In this document: one piece after another, positions 1 to 64,000 of the stretch
How positions within the stretch are numbered: the first letter of the stretch is position 1
How the letters are laid out: the number at the start of each line of letters is the position of its first letter
Assembly: GCA_026413225.1 (NCBI GenBank)
Contig: CM048552.1
Location: 192,234,053-192,298,052, forward strand
Length of the DNA: 64,000 nucleotides
From: Otis tarda
Lineage: Eukaryota > Chordata > Aves > Otidiformes > Otididae
Direction of reading: 5' to 3'
Translations under genes and position numbers: made by a program
Notes under the pieces: generated by a model
The model's database searches: none
Told to the model about the DNA's origin: nothing
What the model saw: only the letters and a program-made list of their open reading frames with translations

Positions 1-1421
1 GAGCCTTGAGCCATCTTCCTTTTGACTGTGATGAATGCGTGCTTCCTGAATCTCAACCCCCTTTTTTTTTTTCCATAAAGTGTTGTTTCTTACTGATTTA
101 TTTCAGACATTTGAAAGGATCTTCCTCAAATACTCTGTGACTGTTTGAAGACATCATCCCTACCAGCTCTTCTCTACCCCCTATGTTGTTGGCCCATTGA
201 ATTTTATAATGCAAAGCTTTTGTAAAGGTGACGAGGAGTCCTGCAAATAAATGATTTCACATCACAGCAGGTCCAGGCATTTGGGGATTCTGAGGTCTCC
301 AGAGACTCACATACACAGTTTGGATGATTTAATTATATGATTTTAACTATGTTATCTTAGAATTGAACTAAAGTGACGTAATTAGCGATGAAGAACTATT
401 AGTCTAGTATGTAAGTGCTTGTATTGCTAAAATTTATTTAATTATACAAGTACTAAGCCACTTTTCCCAGTATAACTGTTTTCCCTCTGGAGTGTTGTAC
501 AAACTGAAGTATATTCCATCTTTTCCTAAACCAATACAGTTGATAGAAAAGCTGCCTGTAGACAATCCCCAAGTAATGGGGCGCTGGGGATGCTCAGAGC
601 TTTTAATATGGATAAAGGCTTCTTTTCAGAGATGTAATTGCCTGCATTCTTTGCTCAGCTGTCTGTGGAGTACCCACATTATCTGGGTGTTGTTAGTTTC
701 CCAACTTCCCTTTTCCTTTTTTTAAGACTGTAAACAGGAGTTGTGAGCAAGCAAACAAAAAAAACCCACCTCCCCTCGCTACCAAAGCCATTGTTGTCCC
801 AGCTATGGCTGAATTACATCTGTTCATCTTTACAGAGTCTTGCAGTGCTGTGCTACTTTCTGAGCACCAATTACTTCTCAAGCCTTACTGCAATATTCTG
901 TCAAGAGATCTCTGTCAAGATCTGCAAGATCTCTGTCAAGATCTTCACCAATTTACAGCCACATAAACTGCAAATTTATTCAGCCTTGGTTGTGTTGTTG
1001 CAGCTTCTCGGCCTGTGGCTGCATTTCCTACCTGAAATCGAAGATGAAGGCCTTCAGGAGCAGAGCAAGGCTGCAGGCTGGCTCTCGACAGGCCTTGACC
1101 TTCTACAAACATCTTGATGAGGTGAGGCAGGGAAACTCGGTACACGATGGCTGGAACAGGGCCTTCGTGATCTGCGTGTCCAGGCTTCCTGCACATCGAC
1201 TCCTGTGCCAGCTCTGCCACCAGGAAAAACCTCTGGGCACAGAGGCAAGGGCAAGCCTGCAGCCCTCCCTTGGCAATCAGTCCCCCCTCCCCGGCCCCAG
1301 CTAGCCCCACCTGGCTGGGGCCAATTTCCCCATCAATTAGCAAAAATTAGCAGCAGCTCTGCAGATAAGATAAAGGCAGGGCAGGGAGACAACCAGGGCT
1401 AACTTTTCTGTGGCTATGATC
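1..1421 (+). promoter_or_regulatory. ZAR1L: Upstream flank and probable promoter of ZAR1L
   Basis: No coding exon is recognisable here. The left 700 bases are AT-rich and the last 400 are GC-rich. Close to the ZAR1L start lie a CAATTA element at 1334-1339 (the reverse of TAATTG, a NOBOX-type site), an E-box CACCTG at 1308-1313 (the FIGLA class CANNTG) and a GATA/TATA-like AGATAAGATAAAG around 1363-1376. NOBOX and FIGLA are known oocyte regulators and ZAR1-family genes are oocyte-expressed, so these are reasonable candidate sites. Each motif is short and common, and the transcription start is not visible. A short degenerate tandem repeat of about 12 bases (CTGTCAAGATCT) lies at 898-945. Confidence 0.4.
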
Positions 1422-2033
1422 ATGGAGGGCTTTGTCTATCCCCCCTTCAGCACCTACCAGGGCTTCAGGGGCAGCCTCACACCGAGCCACAGCAGAGACC
1501 CAATGGTGAAGCTGCCCAGCTGGAAGCAGAGCAAGAGCAGCGGCATGAGCCCCTTCCTCAGGGGGCCCGGACCCCTCACCCCTATACCCTCTGACTACCT
1601 GGACAGCTACCGCCGGGCCCAGCTCCAGGCCCTGCTGTCGCAGGTGAGCCCTGGGCTGATGCCACAACTGTGCCGGGCCAACACCAAGGACGTGGGTGTG
1701 CAGGTGAACCTGCGGGCCGAGGCCGCTGTGCAGTGCTCGCTGGGGCCGCGCACGCTGCCCATCGGCCACCCCCTGAGCCCTGCTGCCTTCCGCACCCATG
1801 GGCACCTTGCCCTCTACTCACCTGTGCCGGACCGCCGCCTCTTCACGCTGCCCGAGGCCATTGGACCCCAGGAGAAACAAGAGGCCTCCAAAGCGAGCCC
1901 TGAAGAGCAGAAGGCGGAGGATGGTAGCAGAGAGCAGCAGGAGGGCCAGGCAGCGGCTGCCCTGCCCAGGGAGGAGACAGCAGAGACACCGCGGGAGGAG
2001 GCTGTGGTCCCCAGACGGCGGGCTGTCTTCCAG
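1422..2033 (+). CDS. ZAR1L: ZAR1L coding exon 1
   Basis: 204 codons, GC-rich and rich in Pro, Ala and Glu in its second half. It ends at VFQ with the donor CAG|GTCTGC, a weak match after GT. Reading on into the intron meets a stop soon after, so splicing is required. The conserved segment DYLDSYRRAQLQALLSQ followed by NTKDVGVQV is the N-terminal ZAR1-family signature. The Glu-rich stretch before the exon end is low-complexity and poorly conserved in the family. Confidence 0.9.
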
Positions 2034-3231
2034 GTCTGCAGCACTGGGGCGGGCAGTGGGGCTTGAGGAGAGGCTGGAACCTGGTGCAGCCCCCTCTGGG
2101 CAAGAGGGATGGGGGGCAAACCATGGTGCAGGCTGGAGAGAGATGTGCTCTTGAGTGGTCCCCAGCCTGGCTTCCTGCTCAGGTCTGCTTGGTAGTCCCT
2201 AGGCAGCTCTGGCTCCCTTGCAGCAGGGGAGCCTCCTGCCTCTGAAAATAAGAGGTGTAATGAGGGAGCTGGGCCGGGTGTTCATGTAGTGCTGGAGGCT
2301 GCTCAGTGAACTTTCTCTCTGCAGTTTTTGGAGCAGAAGTATGGCTATTTCCACTGTAAAGACTGCAAGACCAGATGGGAGAGTGCTTATGTGTGGTGCA
2401 TTTCTGGAAGCAATAAGGTAATTCCTTATTACCTTATTGCTTATTGCAAGGAACAAGTAATTCCTTGCTCTCAAGACTTGTAAGAATGGCACCAAATCTG
2501 TGACAAGTCAGATGTTTTGACTCAAATTTAGGTACCTGTACAGTACCAAACACCCTGAGTTAGTCTCTATAGTCACCAAGAACTTGTTTTTTTTTTCAGG
2601 TGTACTTCAAGCAGCTCTGTCGCAAATGCCAAAAGGGCTTCAATCCCTATCGAGTGGAAGCAATCCAGTGCCAGGTGAGTTACAGATTTCTATATCCTGG
2701 TAAGATTGCCAGAGTTTATTCTATACTTGTAATAGTTTACAGTTGCTGAATTTGATACTGACTTTATCTGGAAGACAACTTGCTTTCATTGAAGTACTAG
2801 GAAATGTTATTTGTGAAAGCTGTAATAGGATAGGACTCTGTCCTCCTGCAGATGGCTTACACAAACAGTTTTTTGTTCATACAGTGTTATACCTAGCTAC
2901 ATGTAGAGTAGGGCTTTGTGCTTCTAGGTGAGCAAGCTCTTACAGCTGAAGTCCATGGGGGTTTTCCCACAAGAGCTCTTTTAAATTTGCCAGCCAAAAT
3001 GTGTTTCTATGATTAAGGAAAACTAAACTTTAGTCTAATATGAAGTGAGCACCTTTGATCTGCTGCTAATAAAATGTCTTGTTTAAGACCTGTTCAAAGA
3101 CTCGATGTTCATGCCCTCAGAAGAAAAGACACATTGATCTCAAGAGACCTCATCGCCAAGAACTCTGTGGCCGCTGCAGAGGCAAGAGGCTGTCCTGTGA
3201 TAACACTTACAGCTTCAAATACATTGTTTGA
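1422..3231 (+). CDS. ZAR1L: ZAR1L, zygote arrest 1-like protein, complete, four coding exons
   Basis: Coding exons are 1422-2033, 2325-2417, 2600-2674 and 3088-3231 (stop TGA 3229-3231), joined in frame to about 307 aa; human ZAR1L is about 320 aa. The start ATG at 1422 gives MEGFVYPPFSTYQGF, like the MERFV start of human ZAR1L; an in-frame ATG at 1416 would add two residues. The first exon carries the family block around NTKDVGVQV and VQCSLGPRTLP. The C-terminus is the ZAR1 3CxxC zinc finger, with CKDC, CRKC, CQTC, CSC and CGRC pairs. ZAR1 proteins bind 3'UTR elements of maternal mRNAs in oocyte cytoplasm and control their translation and storage. The paralogue ZAR1 has the same zinc finger, but being next to FRY identifies ZAR1L. 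It is transcribed toward FRY. Confidence 0.93.
2325..2417 (+). CDS. ZAR1L: ZAR1L coding exon 2, start of zinc finger
   Basis: 31 codons, FLEQKYGYFHCKDC onward, with acceptor CTCTCTGCAG. The peptide is almost identical to mammalian ZAR1L over this stretch. The donor AAG|GTAATT sits inside a perfect 12-bp hairpin (see findings). Confidence 0.95.
2600..2674 (+). CDS. ZAR1L: ZAR1L coding exon 3, middle of zinc finger
   Basis: 25 codons, from VYFKQLCRKCQK to EAIQCQ, with a long T-tract acceptor (TTTTTTTTTTCAG) and a strong donor CAG|GTGAGT. It carries the CRKC pair and the first Cys of the CQTC pair. Confidence 0.95.
3088..3231 (+). CDS. ZAR1L: ZAR1L coding exon 4, end of zinc finger and stop
   Basis: 47 codons plus TGA. 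It begins TCSKTRCSCPQKKRHIDLKR and ends SFKYIV, the typical ZAR1-family C-terminus. The Cys pairs CSC and CGRC and the basic run QKKRH are the metal-binding and RNA-contacting part of the family domain. Confidence 0.95.
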   Translation, partial: TCSKTRCSCPQKKRHIDLKRPHRQELCGRCRGKRLSCDNTYSFKYIV

Positions 3232-3612
3232 TCTGTGTGCCTTCTTCTGTTTTGTGCTTGCACTTTGACATGTCTCTTGCAATGTTTTGACTTTAGGCTT
3301 TTGACCTGGTGTTGGATAATGGATAGACTTCTGTATTATTTATAAAGTACATAACTTCAGCGTACATATGCTGTGAATGAAGTTCAGTAATAGTTGCATT
3401 AGTTTGTTGCTCCTTAGCTTCATCTTGCTGGGAAGGTGAATGTATCTGGAAGGAAACAGAACCTATTTGATTTCCTAAAGAAAATAGGTTTTGTTTTCAG
3501 TCTGCCTTCAGGGAATGCTAAGATTAAACTGCATTAGCAAGTTTTTCCTTCAGTTGCTCAAACTGAACCAATGTGGAAGATGCAAATAAATGTTCTAGAG
3601 CATAAAGTCTGG
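3232..3612 (+). other. ZAR1L: ZAR1L 3'UTR with candidate poly(A) signal
   Basis: AATAAA at 3585-3590 is followed by GT/T-rich sequence (3625-3645), which fits a cleavage site near 3610. A second AATAAA at about 3670 could give a slightly longer form. The exact end is inferred. Confidence 0.5.
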
Positions 3613-4138
3613 GGTAGATGCATCTGCAAGTGTCTCTTCCCCCTGCCTCTGTCAAATGTATAAAAGAAAAACAAATAAATAGTAGTTCGATAATTAAAGA
3701 CTATGTAAGATATAAGAGAAAAGTGTAAGCTTTGCATGCTTTCTACCTGAGGAGGGAAAAACCTTTTGAGCTGCTGTATCTATGACAGAGTGTAAGAAAT
3801 AGTCTATACTTAATATGCTCTAAAAGAGGTAGAACAAGTGCTTCTGATTCAAAGAAAGGCTTCTGCCTCAGAAGCTTTCTGGTCATGCATCTCTGGGGCA
3901 GGTGGCTTAAATGTAACTGAAAGGAGTAACTGAATGTGCTTTCATGGAAACAAAATGCAGTCAGGGGAATCCCAATTAAAGTATTGGTGTAGCAGCACAG
4001 TGGGGCATTACTGCAGTTCATGTTGTCCTAGGGACTTCAGTGAGGCTTTGTTGGGAATACAGTGATTTCTACTCTACCTGAAGTTTAGAAATGATGCAAA
4101 GAAAGCTAGGTGGTTGCATCATCGGGTTTGTTCATCTG
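3613..4138. other. Intergenic, nothing recognised
   Basis: AT-rich single-copy-looking sequence between ZAR1L and the CR1 pieces. I see no exon, known repeat or structured RNA. Confidence 0.5.
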
Positions 4139-4245
4139 TGAAGAATCACATAATACTTTAGGTTGGAAGGAACCTCTGGAGGTCTTCGTACTCAGTGGAG
4201 GACCAGTTGAATCAAGTTGCTCAATGGATTGTGCTCTGCCTGCAG
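4139..4245 (-). mobile_element. CR1 LINE 3'-end fragment, minus orientation
   Basis: AATCACATAATACTTTAGG then TTGGAAGGAACCTCTGGAGG is the reverse complement of the CR1 3' end (the GGTCCCTTCCAACC block plus ATTCTRTGAT tail). It is followed by a diverged copy of the adjoining GTTGCTCA block. It meets a CR1 piece of opposite orientation directly. Confidence 0.75.
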
Positions 4246-4249
4246 GACA

Positions 4250-5218
4250 GTATTGAGTAGTGTACAACAGGTGGTCTATCCTGGGACCTGTCCTGTTCAA
4301 CATCTTTACCAGTGACCTGGAAGAGGCAACAGAGTGTACTTGTCAAGCTTGCAGGTGACATGAAACTAGGCAATACAGCTGAGGGTAGTGTGGCTGTTTG
4401 GAGAGATCTCAGCTGACCAGAGGGATGGGCCAAGAGCAGCCTTGTGATATTCAGCAGGGACAAGAGGAAATTCTTTTCCCTGGATGGGGAAAACCCTTTG
4501 TGGTGACACCGGGGCTTGCCTGGCTAGGGAGAGTAGCTCATCAGAAGGGGTCCTTGGGGTTTGGTCAGCAGTGAGCTGGGTATGAGCCAGCAGAGGGCCC
4601 TGCCTGGAGAAGGCAGCAACAGCATCCTGGGCTGTATGAACAGTAGTGCCAGCAGAACGAGGGAAGCAATTGTTCCCCTTTACTCAGTGCTCAGTAGACC
4701 ACATCTAGATTACTGTATCCAGTTTTGAGTCCTCTATATGAGAAAGAAGTCGATAAACTGTAAGGAGTTCAGTGGCAGCCCCCAAGCTGGTCACAGGGCT
4801 GGAGCACTTGTGCTATAGGGAGATGTTGAAGGAACTGGCTTTATTCAGTCTGAAGAAGAGAAGACTTCCAGGTGACTTAACAGTAGTCTGTGTGGTTGTG
4901 GTTACTGAGGAACAATGGAGCCAGGCTCTTCAATGTGGCTCATGGTAATGAGCTGAGAGACAACATACATAAAATAAAACAAGGTAGGTTCAGACTGGAT
5001 AAAGGAAGAGCTTTTCCACCATGAGAACAGTCAAGCAGAACAGGTTGTCCAGGGAGGCTGTGCACTCTCCATCCTTAAATGGTTTCAAGACCCAACTGGA
5101 TAAAGGCCTGAGTAACCTGACCTGATCTCATGGCTGACTTTGCTTCAAAGCAGAGATTGGACTAGATGACCTCCTCAAGTCCCTTCCAACCTGAATTTTT
5201 CTGTGATTCTGTGATCTG
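4250..5218 (+). mobile_element. CR1 LINE 3' portion, plus orientation
   Basis: Contains the CR1 landmarks in order: CCTGTCCTGTTCAACATCTT near 4290, AGCATCCTGGGCTGTATGAA near 4620, the GGCTGGAGCACTT block near 4800, and CAGGTTGTCCAGGGAGGCTG near 5040. It ends GACTAGATGACCTCC, CCCTTCCAACCTGA and the tail repeat CTGTGATTCTGTGATCT. The RT and 3'UTR segment is broken by substitutions and indels, so no open frame remains. This is an old, dead copy lying between the two convergent genes. Confidence 0.9.
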
Positions 5219-6000
5219 TAAAATATCCATGATTTCCCCAAGTGACAGAGCAGATCTCAGCTTTCACCATCTGCTAAAATTTTTGCAGATTGCCCAATTA
5301 CAGTTCTGAATAGCTTTCAAAAATGAAATACATAACTGAAATTTCAAGACTTCTCTAACCCTTGCACATTATTTTACTCAGAAAAATAGCTCTGTGATTT
5401 GCCTGGCCTCTGTTTTGTCTGGCAACTACAACTGTGCAGCCCTCTATGGACTGCAAAATCAGAAAATCTGTAAAAGAAGTAGATTTCACCCCTTTTATGC
5501 ATCAATACAAGTATTTTTCAAGATCTGTGTAAAATTGTGCAAACATTTTGAAAATTAAAAGAAGTGAAGGGGAGAGGGCTTTACTGGATTCTCAGAGCTG
5601 AGGCTGGTACAGCAGGCTGGACAGTTTTTCTTTTACCTTTAGCATGAGGGGAAAAAAACACCAAAACCCAATGCTGTAATTAATAGGACCATTACTGATG
5701 TTTTTAACAGAAACAAACCTGCAGCTGCATTTTGGATTTTTTTTTTCAGTTATGAAACTGCTTTAGTCAACATACTCTTACTGGTTGAACTTTAACTACA
5801 GAATGACAAAAAAAAAATCATTACATTTCTCACTGGTTTCTTGCGGTGTAATGAATGGTTTCACCATAAACAATGAAAAAGGGCTGCTGATTGTGGATCC
5901 CATCTGCAACAGTATAGATCCAGACAAGAACACAATCTCCACCACAAGCACATATTCTGTTGTGATTATATATGACTTTTATATTTTAGTTAAATGGATG
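5219..6000. other. Intergenic or distal FRY 3'UTR, nothing firm
   Basis: AT-rich. A 73-codon plus-strand open frame at 5785-6006 has no recognisable domain and I do not call it a gene. FRY's transcript may end in or before this stretch. Confidence 0.4.
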
Positions 6001-7151
6001 TACTGAGCCAAATATCAACCAAAGTTACTTCACAAAAACGGTAAGTGTATTTACAAAGTGAATAAGTTACACAGTTGTCAGAATAAAAGTGTCTCAGATG
6101 TGCAACAGATTTACATGCATACATTTAACATTGGACAGCAGTTAAATGTAAGAAAAACCATACAGGTATGACTTTTATATATACATTACGAATAAAATAA
6201 GACATCTCTTTAAAGAAACTTAACGAGAACTTGCATTTCATGTTAATATTTTTACTTTTTATACTGAAAATTTATATTAAATAAAAATATGCATGCATAA
6301 CAGTTCAAAAGATTTGACTCTGTGATAGGACTTTCTCCTACAAAATGGCAAGTTAAATTAGATCAACCATCCTTTAATAGTATAAATATATTCATAAAAG
6401 CAACCCTCTAGTAAAAAGCAGCCAAGGTCCTTTTAAAAAAAAAAGAAAAGAAAAATCTACCAAGACCATTCATGATGCTTGGGGGGCCTAAGAACAGACC
6501 TCTGCAATATGATCCAGTACCTTCAGAAACAGTAGCCTAGTAACATTAGGAAATGTACTCCATAGCAGCTCGTTGTTTTAAGATACAGTAATCAAATTAC
6601 AGTGTACATTAAACTGTAGTCCATTTACAATTTGTTTCATACACACAGGCTCTCAGCTTTTGACCCACAAGTTTGCGAGATTCTGTGGCCAGCTTCATTC
6701 TGCCCATCTTTCACTCAAACAAATAAGAGAAAAAAAAGAAAAAATGTACAAGATTTTTTTTTTTAACAAAAAATATTATTTCATGAAGGAAACATTGCAC
6801 TTTTGCCAACCTAAAATTAATTTGCTATAAAGGAAGTATTGTTCAGTGTAGTAGGCTTTGGTATGCAATGGAAGTCACTTCTTCAGTAGTGAGTTGCAGT
6901 TGCTCAGTGAAATGCTAACTGATTTTTGTGCAACAGAGAACAAAGGATGTTGTCCCAGATGTTCTATGCTACCTTTGTCCTTACAGTATTGCTACACATT
7001 TGAAGTTCAGCCCATATCTTTTTAGAAGAAATCCTAAATGTAACAAGAGTGAGTGCAGTTTGACCAAACCTTTGTAAGGCTGAGAAGACATTGAGCCACC
7101 TCACTCCAACAGGGCAGCACTCCCAGCTTGAAAGAGGACACAAGGGTCCTG
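6001..7151 (-). other. FRY: Probable FRY 3'UTR
   Basis: The sequence directly 3' of the FRY stop codon on the minus strand is AT-rich, with no repeat interruption. I find no canonical AATAAA on the minus strand here. A variant ATTAAA lies at 6373-6378 (reverse strand), so the end of the transcript is uncertain. Confidence 0.4.

Positions 7152-64000
<56,849 letters not shown>

Noticed and set aside
743..1117. 124-codon plus-strand open frame upstream of ZAR1L
   Set aside because: No domain, low-complexity hydrophobic translation, not joined in frame to ZAR1L by plausible splice sites.
1..1400. BRCA2 5' end expected to the left of ZAR1L
   Set aside because: No BRCA2 N-terminal coding peptide or matching exon was found on the minus strand. 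It presumably lies beyond the left edge.
1347..1805. 152-codon minus-strand frame opposite ZAR1L exon 1
   Set aside because: Shadow of GC-rich coding sequence on the other strand.
5785..6006. 73-codon plus-strand frame between the genes
   Set aside because: No homology I recognise, AT-rich codon use, no splice or promoter context.

Overview
This is a vertebrate nuclear window, most likely from a bird. Two genes are split into short exons with GT-AG introns. The interspersed repeats are CR1 LINE fragments (8.6, 22, 23 and 61 kb, and between the genes) and ERVL-type solo LTRs of a kind common in birds (45 and 51 kb). No bacterial-style operon, CRISPR array, rRNA or tRNA gene was seen.

Layout. 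Positions 1-1421 are the upstream flank and probable promoter of ZAR1L. The whole ZAR1L coding region (zygote arrest 1-like, oocyte RNA-binding zinc finger protein, about 307 aa) follows on the + strand in four exons, 1422-3231. A 2-4 kb intergenic stretch with two opposed CR1 pieces separates it from FRY (furry homolog), which runs on the minus strand from beyond the right edge of the window to its stop codon at 7152. The window holds the last 27 coding exons of FRY that I can resolve. They join into one uninterrupted frame of 1427 codons plus stop, roughly the C-terminal half of the protein. The two genes converge tail to tail. FRY-ZAR1L-BRCA2 is the known vertebrate order, so BRCA2 should lie beyond the left edge. 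I see none of its coding sequence here.

The genes are neighbours but not a known functional unit. ZAR1L acts on maternal mRNA in oocytes. FRY is a broadly expressed scaffold for NDR kinases, microtubules and mitotic kinases.

Most interesting points: (1) two FRY microexons of 18 and 9 nt, both with UGC motifs next to the acceptor as in SRRM4-dependent neural microexons; (2) a GC-AG final FRY intron; (3) a Ser-Met-Pro where mammalian FRY, as I recall it, has a Ser-Thr-Pro, probably the CDK1/PLK1 docking site; (4) a 63-bp, 94% identical inverted repeat in a FRY intron; (5) a perfect 12-bp hairpin that buries a ZAR1L 5' splice site; (6) a solo ERVL-like LTR with an intact 5-bp target duplication. 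Nothing in the window looks like a wholly new system. The novelty is in splicing, regulatory detail and repeats.
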